64,000 nt of DNA, taken from Laetiporus sulphureus 93-53. Taxonomy: Eukaryota; Basidiomycota; Agaricomycetes; Polyporales; Laetiporaceae. This document shows positions 44,901 through 56,056 of the stretch, piece by piece (position 1 is the first letter of the stretch; the number at the start of each line of letters is the position of its first letter). Location: the NCBI RefSeq assembly GCF_001632365.1, contig NW_024468560.1, forward strand, positions 217,687-281,686, read 5' to 3'. Below the pieces are notes generated by a model. It saw only the letters and a program-made list of their open reading frames with translations. It had not been told where the DNA came from and did not search any database. Made by a program: the position numbers and the translations under genes.

Positions 44901-46069
44901 TGGAGCAGTATTTGCGCATGTACTGCAATTACCGGCAAACTGACTGGGCTACATTATTGCCCACAGCAGAATTCGCCTACAACAATCAAGCTTCAGAATC
45001 GACCGGTCTGTCCCCATTCTTCATCGAGCATGGTCGACACCCCTGCATGGCACCAGATGTACTGGAAGGGATACAACACCCATCCCTGGAACATCTATTC
45101 CACAACCACGATCAAGCACAGGAACAAGCTCGTGCCGCTTTATCGTTAGCAGCAGAAAGAATGAAATGGTACTTCGACCTTAAAAAGCAGGATGTCCCTT
45201 TCAAAGTAGGAGATGAAGTGCTTATTCGAGGAAAAGATCTCCATGTCAAAGTCAAAAGCCAAAAGCTAGCGACTCAAAACTATGGACCATTCAAAATTCT
45301 CGAAAAGATCGGAGCTGTATCATTCAAACTGCAACTACCAGCGGACATGAAGATACATCCCGTATTTCATGCTTCTAAGCTTATAATGTTCCATCAAGAC
45401 TCTATCCTGGGATGCGTACCTCCCCCTAACCCCCCAGTCATCATTGACGGAGAGGAGGAATGGGACGTAGAAGACATCCTGGATTCAAGAGTCAGGTATA
45501 ACAAAACCCAGTATCTCGTGAAATGGTTGGACTATGACCACAGCGATAATACCTGGGAACCATTGGAAAACCTCACGAACGTCAAAGACAAAGTAGAGGA
45601 ATTCCACAAGACACACCCAGACGCTCCAAGAGCAAAGCCGCGAACACGCAAAGTGCACAAAATCGCTCTGTCTGATCACCCTGATGAATTCATGATCTTC
45701 TTTTGCACCCATCCAAATGCCAGAGCACCCTACAAGGGTTCTGCAGAAGCTGTTGGCTGGGATGTCAAGTCCATACAAGACATAGATATCCCCCCACACT
45801 CCAGAATGCTCATTGGCACTGGACTTGCGGTTGATCCCCCAAAGTGGACATACATTTGAGTGGCTTCCCGAAGTGGGCTAGCCCTCAAAGGAATCGATGT
45901 CGCAGCAGGGGTAATTGACCCAGACTACACAGGGGAAATCAAGGTGCTTCTCATTAATACGACCAGCAAACCATTCGAGGTCAGAACAGGTGATCGTGTC
46001 ACACAACTCATATGCGAGCGTTATGCTCCAGGAATCATTTCTGAAGCAGATAGCTCACTCGCAAAGTGA
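41957..46069 (+). pseudogene. Pol of the chromovirus (PR-RT-RH-IN-chromodomain-dUTPase), five in-frame TGA codons
   Basis: Pol lies in the -1 frame relative to gag, overlapping its stop, and stays in one frame for 4.1 kb. Domains: aspartic protease ([14 protein letters not shown], about 42105), RT ([23 protein letters not shown] replaced by LDLRWGYNN, YIDDIIIF near 43256), RNase H (LETDASDFATGAVLEQ), integrase zinc domain (HHDVSTAGH and CVTCQRNK) and DDE core (VVDRFTKHAHF, ISDRGTQF, E in RKLHIKS region), HPVFHASKL, chromodomain (DVEDILDSRV to LVKWLDYDHSDNTWEPLENL), then dUTPase motifs AVGWDVKS, IPPHSRMLIGTGLAV, ASRSGLALKGIDV, GVIDPDYTGEI and GDRVTQLI. The glycine-rich motif V is absent. Stops at 43013, 43526, 43805, 44561 and 45857 are all TGA. 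Confidence 0.93.
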
Positions 46070-46129
46070 ACCATACGAGGCACCAAAGGCTTTGGCTCAT
46101 CGGGACGATGAACCTTGAGAAGGGGGTGA

Positions 46130-46787
46130 TGTCACAGTTTTACCTGACAAAGTCATTATAGGAACAAATGCTATTAAGGAGCATATCATTTTTCATCATT
46201 TCTCATCGCACAAGAAGTCACGTGACCTAATAAGATAAGATAATGAGGCATCCAGTCACATGACCTCAGATCTCTCTCGGCATTGTCATGTGACACCGAA
46301 CTCCTCGGCATGGTGTCATATGTCGCAATCGCCATGACGTCATATTGCATGCTCAAGAGGAGCTCCGTCTCTGTGAGTTATTATTAGGCAGCCAATCAGG
46401 ATAATTGGGACATGTCGTACGATTGTAGCACTGACCAGTAGAATAGCATGTGACTCGCTTAGGTAGTACTGTACAGTAGCATAGCAATCATGTATATAAG
46501 GACCAGCGAGACGAGGAGGAGACCTCAGTCTTATTCTCCTTCGTCCTCCACTACCATCACAGAGGGGTCTTACCAGACACTCTCAGTGTGCTATATATCT
46601 AGTATCATCCTCATCCGTGATAGTGCCCCTCGCCTCGCCAGTAAGTCTTACATTGCGACTAGCGACTCGGCCTCGTCAGTGGGCACATCGTATCGCCACA
46701 GCTCATCACTGTAGGCTCTCGGCCAGGAGATCCTCAAGGGAACTCCTTATTTTGGTTGTTTATCTTTGTCATCAGCGTGCCGTGACA
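46130..46787 (+). repeat. 3' LTR of the chromovirus
   Basis: 658 bases, collinear with the 5' LTR. Many of the visible differences are C/T or G/A changes at CpG sites, scattered in both directions between the two copies, so both LTRs have decayed since insertion. Confidence 0.95.
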
Positions 46788-46944
46788 AGGATCAAATACG
46801 CCTACATCGGGAAGCATATTGCTTCCGTCCACCTCAAATCCACCATATGTTTCTGCCTGCTTTGCAGGGCATCCTTCTCTAGAATTGATGCACTCAGAAG
46901 ACACCAGGCATCGGGTGTCTGCCCCACACCAAACCAGGCTGGTG

Positions 46945-49900
46945 GTAAGCACATCTTTATTCTTTGCCAATGCAAATTGTTCATGAGCACGTCATGGTAC
47001 AAAAGGCATCCCCCAGCAGTGAATGTCATCACCACACAACTTGATGCTCCGTGTTTCTTTTGTTTCGCTGGCTAGTTGCTGCTGGCCAGCACTCTGTGAC
47101 CTCGTGCGAGCATGTTCTTTCACAGTACATATCCTACCTTCCAGGTGCAGTATTTTATTTAAATGTCGATGTTGATCATCAACTATCTCTGAATTATGGA
47201 CAGTTGAGGCATTTGATGCTCATCTCATGACTGAAGTATTCTGTGACCTGGATCTCCCGATGACCCTGAGTCTACAGCCACCAACATTAACATTTCCACC
47301 TGCATGCTCGACAGAGATTCATCAGAGCATTTTAGCCTTGCCAAGACGCCGATTCATCTTTCGAGTGAGAACCACCAGTATCTCTCAAGCAGTAGTATCT
47401 GTGAATTGCTGATCAGTATCTTGCCGCAAATCTTCTCTTACCTTCATCAGTTCCCTGTCAATTCGAGACACTACCTAGAAAATGTGAAGATGTTTATGGT
47501 ATATTTCAACGGGCAGGTTCTGATGATGCAGTCGTTATTCACCCTCTTTCTCATAATTTTACATCTGACAACCTTCTGTGACATGAAATCTGACCCTCGA
47601 TCGCGCCGACCAACAGAACCCAGTATGCAATGAACATCATTCACCCGTGCTGAGTGTACGAGTATTAGTATGATAGTGGCTCGACACGGGCCAACTCACC
47701 ATCCACACATACACTTCAGCCTGCATTTTTTGCTATCATGTGGCAGCAGCGACCATCACGCCCAGATCATGTCCAATCAGAGCAACTTGGATCATCAGTG
47801 ACACTGACTTACAAGGTGACTCGCTGATTGAAACTGATTTTGAGATTACATCAGAAGGACACATGTGGACCTTAGGGAGGTGTTGGCAGCTGTGCTGGGA
47901 ATTCTGGGAGGGGGGGGGGGCAGCGAGGTGACCTCTCTCAATGCAGACTTTGTTGATCATGGCCTGCGATTGTATGCACCGTGCTAGTGCACAACGCCGA
48001 GGAGGGTGATTAGATATATGGAGTCTTGCCTCACCTTGAGCTGATATACTCATTTTCTAAACTGTACAGGCCTTGGACGTCAGTCGCATCTGCTACTTAA
48101 ATATCGACATAGACCTCAGTGAAGATAAAGCGGCACTCTGAGCACTATTGCCTGACAACCACTTCAAAAGCAGAAACTCACCAAGAAGTAGCCTTCTGCG
48201 ATACCATGCTGCATACATTCATAGTGAACCTGCCGAAACAGACGTTTGGCACAATCTGGGAACTGTATAGCTCAAAGCTGAATGATTCTGAGCAGGAATG
48301 CAAGAAGAGCTGAGGGACATGAGTTCAACTAGCTCTGTGATAGCTGGCCGCTGGCACAGCAGTGCAGTCTTTTTGCAGCCATTCTGGTAGGAACAGAGTC
48401 ATGGTTGCTTGATCACTGAATCTGTCCCAAGGAATGACGGGCGATCAGAACCGGGCTGCATGATGTGCATCTGATTATCCAATAATGAGTGCTTCGTGAT
48501 GACCAGAATAGCGGTGATATCAATGGGAGTTGGAGTAAATGTAGACGGCATCATGGGTATTAGATCCTTCATGATACGAATGTTTAGACGAGAATGAATG
48601 GGCTGAAGAAACACCCAAAGCTGGCAGCCAAATTGAACAACTATACATCATATATTCAAACATCATGTGAGCAAAAATGATTGCATTCACGTGAGAAGGC
48701 AGGCCAGCGTCCAATGTTTGTTGCTAGCCATGGCGTCTGTCAAGAGACAGCAAGGTGAGCCAATACGAGGCAATGAGACAAACGTCGAAGCATCACTGAC
48801 CTTCACCGGCTGTTATGTGCCTTTTTCTACCTGACTGCAGCAAAGCCATGATACGCAAGAAGCAAGAAACTGCATCTCATGGAACTGGTTGATTTACAGC
48901 TAAAGAGTTGGAAGACGTGCAGTTTGGGTGCGATCTGGTGCTATGCATGATCTCCCGCAGATGTCTTCCGATGACAACTGTGGATGAGATTTGGGCGGAA
49001 GCTGGGCCCTCAGCCACATTTTCCCTGGTGAGATTCAACCTCAACAGGCAGTGATCTGCCAGAATCTGAGGGTCTGAAATTTTCTGAGGTGTGACAAATT
49101 GGAAGGACCCCATCTTACAGTTGGTCACGTGTGAGCAGTTCTTTTTATGTGATATTGTACACCAGCCTCCCATCCATCCATGATTCAAGTGCTGTGTGCA
49201 TGGAAGCTCCTGCTCACTCAGTTCCCCTCTCTATCACATGCCACACAATTTGCGGCCATGACCACATGGGCACACCTTCTGTGCCCGCTCCTTCACTTTT
49301 GACATAAAAGTGACAAGGCAGGCAGTCAGGCAGTCTGAGCCAGAGGACAAGCGTGATGGGATGTGGGGAGCCTACCATGTGCCGGCGATGACTGAGAGCA
49401 ACAGATGCGAGGGACAAAGAGGTGGGTTGTGGGTCATCACACCGGCAATGATGTGAGAGTGCACAGACTGTACTGTGGCATGAATCAAGCGACATAATAA
49501 TGATGTGTGACATCATGCATCAGTCTTCACAAAGAGTGTCACAGGCTGACATGAGGCTTGGCAGCACGATTATCCATCAGCGCTCCCTTCTGGAACCCTT
49601 CAGTTTTTGAGTCCTTTTTTTTTTAAAAAAATACATTTTTATATCACCTGAAGGGCGATTGGAGGTGTGTAAATACATGGTGTGTAGAAACGGAGGACCA
49701 GATGCATCTGGGGGTGAAGAAATTTAATGTACGGACTCCCGGTCCCTATGGACGCAACAGAGCAGACGTATAGTAGAAGGGCAGAAGGCCCGGTAAGCTG
49801 TGTCATGGATCACGCAAGCGCCGATAACCTAACAAACTGCATATGCCCAACCAACACGATAACCACACCACAGCAAGTCCGTTGACTCATTAGGAACACT

Positions 49901-49945
49901 GTTTAGGGGAGATCGAACCTTCAAGATACTCCCACCTAACTAACC
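46945..49945. other. 3 kb without a recognisable gene
   Basis: Downstream exons of the split zinc-finger gene may start here. Forward frames at 47304-47633, 47740-47931 and 48119-48313 look protein-like but match nothing I know. An oligo-T/oligo-A stretch (49617-49638) may mark the tail of a retroposon. Confidence 0.35.
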
Positions 49946-49949
49946 TCAT

Positions 49950-51690
49950 CACCCCTCTTGAGGGAGGGAGTTACCCAGTTGACTTTGAGGAGAGCTCAGC
50001 GGACCAGGGTTAGTGAACTGCATGATGGCAGATCGAAGGGTGGAACCAGTTGATGGCCAAAGAGATGTCAGGGTGGGAAGGGGAGGATAACGTAAGAAAA
50101 TTGACAGCAGGAGTGGGTGACGTGCAGCGAACTCTACCACGTAGCAGGCTGGATAAAAACTGATCCCCTGTGATTAAGTGTTGCTGCACCAGCATGTTGA
50201 TCCCGTATTCAGTGTGGGCATGCCTGGTGACAGACAAAAAGGGCAGACAGGGGGCGATGGAATAGGAATGAAGGAGCATGGTGGGATGGAAAAGTTGTGC
50301 CTGCCACTACATGGTGACATCTGAGTCACCAGCATTGGGTGGCATGGGGCGCTCGAAAGATGTTGGTGAAGCAGTGCCAGCATTCCAGAATTGAGTGCAT
50401 TTAGGGCACTGGTCGGAGTCAGCATGGTGAAGACCATGGCAGTTCATGCATCGCGCATGAGCACAGGGGTCAGAGGCAGCGCGATTCTCCTTCATGCACA
50501 TGGTGCACCGTGCTCGGTGCACCAATTTGAGGTGACGGCCAGCACACACACAGCACTGGGGTGACTTCGTGCAACCTGCAATGAGATGGCCATATCCCCA
50601 GCACCTCGTACACTGTCAGAGGCATGACATGGTGATGGGGGTACCGAAGGTGAAGAGGGGAGTGCAGAGGAAGGCAGTGAGATGAGAGCCATCTGGGTCT
50701 TCAAAGCTGAGGACGACAGATGATTGAGCACCATTGATTTGCTCAGGTCGACGTGCCCAGCATGGAGGTTGGGTGATGCGGAGGCACGCAAGCGTGGGGT
50801 TCTTCATGAGCTTAGTCGACAGAGTTGACATCGAGTGGACCACATCGCCTGGAGCTGTCCTGGTGCTGACATTGCCTATGAGGACCCTAGACCACTTGAC
50901 GTCTCTGGAGACATGTTGATCTGAATCGAGCTTGAGGGCAGCACGAAGGGTTAGGAGGTGTTCGTCAATGCAGCGGTATGAGGTGGTAGCAGGAAAAGCC
51001 AGGATAATGTTGCCAGAGGAGCTCGGGTAGGCCACGAGTGTAGCCAGTCCTCCAGCAGTCAGTATCGCAGCCAGTGCTGCATTCACATCACTGACAAGTT
51101 AGGCGGGGGGCATCTGAAGCAGGTGTGTCAGTGCAGAGCCAGCAAAATGAACCACATAACTCAAGGGCTCTGGGGTGTGCTTGGGCCCAGGAGCCTTCGG
51201 GGAAGTGGGTGGATTCAGAGTTGTCACAGGAGAAGCTGGACGAGATGTTGCAGCTGTCACCACATATGAGCACTTCTTGAAAGTGCCACATACCTGATGT
51301 TTGGGAGGAGGGGGGGGCCTCCGCCTGTGATGGGGGGGGGTCACAGTCACTATTCAAGTCTTCAAGGCATCAAGCCTGGCATCGAGGGCAGTACGAAAGT
51401 CCTGGAGGGCCACCGTGAGGTCAGGTCCAGTAGTCATTGAGGCAGGGGTGGGCTGGGTGGTTGGCATTGAGTTGGGGGGTACCGCTGACACATCACGAAG
51501 GGCATCGAGAGCAGAGTGGCACCGTGCAAGCAGGAGGGTGTTAGCATTGATGGTTTCCTTGTTGCGTCGCAGTTGCAATGTGAAGGTGGAGTGCATGGCC
51601 TTCTTTACCACAAAAACTGCATTGATGAGGGAGTCCATATCATGCAGAAACTCAGAGGGGCCCTGAGTCAGCCATGGTCGGAGAGCCTGA
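49950..51690 (-). pseudogene. LINE-type ORF1 (nucleic-acid-binding, zinc knuckles), decayed
   Basis: Reverse strand. A coiled-coil N-terminus (FVVKKAMHSTFTLQLRRNKE to ALDARLDALKT) is followed in broken frames by SYVVHFAGSALTHLLQMPPA, NAALAAILTAGGLATLVAYP, KWSRVLIGNVSTRT, PTLACLRITQPPCWARRPEQ, SVVLSFEDPDGSHLTAFLCT and a triple knuckle region (CTRCWGYGHLIAGC-like, CTMCMKENRAASDPC, CMNCHGLHHADSDQCPKC). This block order is that of ORF1 in basidiomycete non-LTR retrotransposons. No reverse transcriptase follows on the 3' side, so it is truncated, and several stops and shifts break it. Confidence 0.65.
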
Positions 51691-51784
51691 CGTATAGCCA
51701 GGATGAAGGCTGGGGTTCCAGAGGTAATATCATACTCAGAGGCAGAGGGTGCAGGGGAAGACCCCCAGGCGCTATGTCAGAAAA

Positions 51785-52153
51785 ATCCTTATCTGATTAG
51801 AATGCGTTACAATGCATTGTAACACCACAATAGATTTCCACCATTGTGATTCATTGCAATAAAGTACAAATAATTGCAATTTCATTGTTATCTAAGCGCC
51901 TATCATTGCAATGCCATTGCAAGAGTCGAGGTGCAGCTGAGCCAGCCAAGCAAATGCAATGTGTTCCAATTATATACCTGTGATTGCAATGCATCACAAT
52001 TCCAAGCGCTGACTGGACAGGTCAACAAAAGTATTTCGACCAGAGACATGAAAGTTTTTTTTGATCTCAAACAATCTCACTGCATAGGAATCGAACTCTG
52101 TCTTACCGAACTTGAGACAAATTAAGTATACCTTACCATTTGACTATGGAGCC
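51785..52153 (-). repeat. tRNA-like head with AT-rich body (SINE-like)
   Basis: On the reverse strand GGCTCCATAGTCAAATGG (from 52153) matches a tRNA 5' end and pol III A box, and AGTTCGATTCC (52088-52098) matches a B box about 45 bases later. The 3' half of a tRNA cloverleaf does not fold: no complement of GGCTCC is found. An A-rich spacer (CAAAAAAAAC) and about 300 AT-rich bases with repeated ATTGCAATG follow. It is more like a SINE or tRNA pseudogene than a functional tRNA. Confidence 0.5.
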
Positions 52154-52747
52154 ATTATTGTACATGCTTAATGAATTCTAATAACACGTTTTCAAAGCTG
52201 CAGCCGATTCACGAGGTATTCACTCGACATGATAGTTCTAACATGACTATCTGACTATCGCGCTTGTGTGCGAGAACGCCGTGTATGCACATTAACAGCT
52301 GGCTGCTCCTCGGTAACATTTTGACTTCAGCCCCAGCCCTAGGCATCTGCACAACAGAATTCTGCACATTTAAGTTCTGGAATGCTGTCAGCAGCTGCTG
52401 TTCAACTGTAGATTCAGTGCCTGGATAGTTCACATGGGAGCTCGAGCCTGCAATATTCAGACGATACTTAAGTAAGGTGCACAGGGATGATGAATATTAG
52501 TGTCAGCCTCACCTGGAGCCAACGATGGAGTCTGCACCACAGTAAGAGGGGTTTCCATTTGAGAATGGCTGAGGTGGGGTCGCATCGCCAAAGTGAAGGG
52601 AGTATGAGCAGTGGAATCAGCTTCAACAGTGGTGGCATGATGGACGGGGACAGAGCGTGCTCAGAGAATTGCAGGCACATAATTTATAGCAGCATGCAGG
52701 GAAACCATGTGGGTGAGAGCCATAGTTCGAGTGATTGTATTAGTGGA

Positions 52748-53576
52748 TGTCACAGTATATTAGCACTTCCCTATTCAGAAGGCCCTACTGTAACTGGACT
52801 CAAGCAGCGTCACCAAAGCCAGCCACAAAAGCCACGCGACATCATTGATGATCAGCTAAGTGCTCAAGGATCTTATCGATTGTTTGCGCCAATCGACACA
52901 TCACGTGACCCACAAGGTAGCGCCCCATCAAGCACCCCTGGCACGTGACCTTAAGAGATGCCCAAGCACCTGACATCCTGATAGCTGCTCAATAGGCTTG
53001 GGCATAGGCACGGGACACCGAGGTCTGGATTGGTAAGGAGGTCGGCCTTATACCTCATGGCCGNNNNNNNNNNNNNNNNNNNNNNNNNNNNNNNNNNNNN
53101 NNNNNNNNNNNNNNNNNNNNNNNNNNNNNNNNNNNNNNNNNNNNNNNNNNNNNNNNNNNNNNNNNNNNNNNNNNNNNNNNNNNNNNNNNNNNNNNNNNNN
53201 NNNNNNNNNNNNNNNNNNNNNNNNNNNNNNNNNNNNNNNNNNNNNNNNNNNNNNNNNNNNNNNNNNNNNNNNNNNNNNNNNNNNNNNNNNNNNNNNNNNN
53301 NNNNNNNNNNNNNNNNNNNNNNNNNNNNNNNNNNNNNNNNNNNNNNNNNNNNNNNNNNNNNNNNNNNNNNNNNNNNNNNNNNNNNNNNNNNNNNNNNNNN
53401 NNNNNNNNNNNNNNNNNNNNNNNNNNNNNNNNNNNNNNNNNNNNNNNNNNNNNNNNNNNNNNNNNNNNNNNNNNNNNNNNNNNNNNNNNNNNNNNNNNNN
53501 NNNNNNNNNNNNNNNNNNNNNNNNNNNNNNNNNNNNNNNNNNNNNNNNNNNNNTGTGGCAAAGCTTAGCCGTGACA
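52748..53576 (+). repeat. 5' LTR of the non-autonomous element (contains assembly gap)
   Basis: Left 316 and right 23 bases match the intact 3' LTR (56057-56874). The middle is N. Visible differences from the 3' LTR are mostly CpG transitions. Confidence 0.9.
53064..53553. other. Assembly gap (N) inside the 5' LTR
   Basis: 490 N. The flanking words CTTATACCTCATGGCCG and TGTGGCAAAGCTTAGCCG occur in the 3' LTR (ending near 56372 and starting at 56852), so the gap corresponds to about 480 LTR bases. Confidence 0.95.
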
Positions 53577-56056
53577 TTTGAATAAGACTCAACCACCTGC
53601 CTTCGGCCTCAGGCTGACCGCAGGGAGTGACCTGAGGATCCTTTGAGGACCAGGCACTTTTTGACCTGAAGCATGTCATTAAACTGCATCGTTTTTGCTC
53701 AGAGATATTCTGCCTGAGAGCAGGGCTTTTTCCACATCACTTCCTCCACTATTCCTACAACTCTACCCACTGTAAGCCGCTCCCTGCCTACAAAAGGTAT
53801 CAGCGCAGGTTGCTTCCTTCACTTCTCCATGAGGGTGAACAGCCAGGAACCATTTGGTGTTCGCTGGGGTCAAGATCTAGGAGTGGGTACATGGATTGAA
53901 GGATCTTTGGGATTATTAGACAAGGCGTAGCATACCTGTGTCGATTATAGGAATATACTCTAGGGCCCCTGATAAAGCCATTGCGCATTAAGTGATCTTG
54001 CCTAAAGCTGGCCCACTCAAAAGCTTCGCCCAGCACGAAAAACACTTCGAGTGATTCGTGACCGTGTATCCGAGAACCTATGTGCATGTCCTCAATAGAA
54101 GAAAACTAAACTGCGAGCAAACATCCTATATCTTGATAAAGATCAAAAGGCAGGCCTAGAACAAGTCCGAAGACCTCGGCAAAAACCCGTTATCAATGTA
54201 GATTGAAGAATCCATATAGGATAAGGGTCATACATCCTGCATGCTAGCCTGGAATGCTACCAGTTTAAACCTTTGCATGCAAAAGAGTGTGTCTAGTCAG
54301 CACACCTCCTGTTCAAGAACATTCTGTGGAATGAACAGCGCAAGTCGAGAAGAACTCATCCAAGCACACGGTAGTCTTTTGACTATTAACTGTGGGCGGA
54401 TAGAGTAGAAACTCGAAGAACGACACAAAGAATAGTTCAACACTGGGACAAATAGGGATACTATGGGAAACATTCATTCCAAGTCTTACGCGATAAAAAA
54501 CATGCAACCAAGGCACACATTGAATCGAAAAACTGCCGCCCATCGCGTTTGGAATGCGACGCTATTGCGCATCTTTGTTCAAAGCAATCTACCACTCAAG
54601 CAACCCGATTTGGGGTCCAGAGAGTGGATCCTGGCACTTGACCACAGGAGTCCTGCCAGAAGACCTAGTGCAAGTCAGAATAAACTGCAAACCTGCTGAA
54701 CACATCCAATCTTTTGATTCCCCCCCACCCACCCTATATTGTTTCTTATTAATTCTCTCCCTTGGGTCACCCCTCGCATGTCACCCAGGAGTGCGTGGCG
54801 GTGGATGATTAGACCCAGGCGGGTCTTGCCTAGTGTCAGCTCGCTCCTGGAGAAGAGCTTGGCAAGGAGTGGGTAATATAGGTATATAGGCATGTGCGTA
54901 ACGTAGTAAAGCATAATGACCTGGTCTCCACGGATGACCATTAGGCGTAGACCAAAGGCCACACTCCTCCAAACCTATAAGGAGGATTCATGCTATGTCA
55001 GACATGTGTCGGCTAGCATAGAACTATGGCATTCGGATGGGAGAACCTATACCGCCCTTGACCATTGGGAAAAGGATATAAGACCTTGGAAGGCTGAAGG
55101 GCGAGCACAGCACAGTATTCCCTGAACCTTCAAGGCTTATCCACAGAGAGGCACAAAACTGGCCGTAACTGTTGGGAAGGCCACAGGCTGGTTACATAGC
55201 CACAGTTCGTATAGCCAGATCTGAAGTACCACTTTCTAGCTCCAATTTTACGCCTCAAATCAACCAGTCGAGTCATACGAAAAGACCTATGAACTCGTGG
55301 ACAAGATGGATCATGCAAGAGTTTTGCCATACGTCACTCAGCATCTTATCACATCTCAACGACCACTCACCACACTAGGCGTGAACAAGATCACTGGTTA
55401 GATCAAAAATAGAAAGGAAATAGGTGCACCTTTCCAATAAGAAACTGCAGCTTATGCATCACACCCTGACACGGTGCTGTAACAAGCTGAGTGCCTCCTA
55501 AGCATGAAGTTAAACTGCAGATCCCAGGTCCTATGCGCAAGACCAGAGGAAAAACTGCGAGCACCACCTCAAGCAAGCAACTTGAAGGGATCCCAAAGGG
55601 TTTGAGTGCAGCCCTATAGGAATGAAAAACACATCACCAGGTAACTCCCATCAGCGTTGATACTGGTCTGAAGTCCTCAAAAGGGGTGTAGCCCAAGAAG
55701 AAGCAAAAGGCACTGCCACCACTTAGAGGTATTGGCAACCTGGCCCAAGACTTCAAGGGACAAAAGATGCATTTCAAGCACCACCCCAACCTCTGTGCTC
55801 ATGAGGTTTAAACTGTCAGCCCGACCACGATGTATGTCGGTAACAAACTACCAGCACCAGCATGGCCATTTCCCAGCCATAGCGATCCCAAAGACCAATG
55901 CGCAAGTCTATAGGAATAAACTGCGAGCACCAAAAGACCTATGTGCAAGTCATTAAACTGTGAGCATGCCGATCAACCCTGCCCTCCCACCCATCTGCTC
56001 AGTCAGCCTTCACAGCATCTGTTCATCGAGGGCGATGAACCATGAAGTGGGGGTGA

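Larger units (their letters stand above)
38147..46787 (+). mobile_element. Full-length Ty3/gypsy chromovirus with dUTPase-like domain, AGGAT target duplication
   Basis: Two LTRs (38147-38806 and 46130-46787) begin TGTCAC and end GTGACA. The 5-base AGGAT repeats on both sides (38142-38146 and 46788-46792). A self-priming primer site lies just after the 5' LTR, and a polypurine tract (AGAAGGGGGTGA) precedes the 3' LTR. Internal order is accessory ORFs, gag, then protease, RT, RNase H, integrase, chromodomain and dUTPase-like domain, in one pol frame. It carries seven in-frame TGA codons. It sits inside a zinc-finger gene. Confidence 0.96.
37935..46944 (+). pseudogene. Second C2H2-like zinc-finger gene, split by the chromovirus insertion
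   Basis: From ATG 37935 the frame gives CQWNRCGIHLQDTTADG, CTRHLKDFHLH and CQWTIYRPDPPPGIQ up to CDGRI, at the left target duplication (38142-38146). On the other side of the 8.6-kb element, from 46793, it resumes with KYAYIGKHIASVHLKST, then LCRASFSRIDALRRHQ and a GT donor at 46945. Joined across the insertion the blocks line up with the intact paralog at 33569-33926, including the linker and the terminal splice site. No other lesion was seen in the two halves, so the insertion itself is the likely inactivating event. Confidence 0.8.

Noticed and set aside
49880..49925. Possible tRNA gene around a GGTTCGATC on the reverse strand
   Set aside because: Only the T-loop-like word is present; no A box, T stem or acceptor stem pairs could be formed.
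52083..52153. Functional tRNA gene
   Set aside because: The 5' half and both pol III boxes look right, but the T stem and 3' acceptor strand do not pair; kept only as a tRNA-like head.
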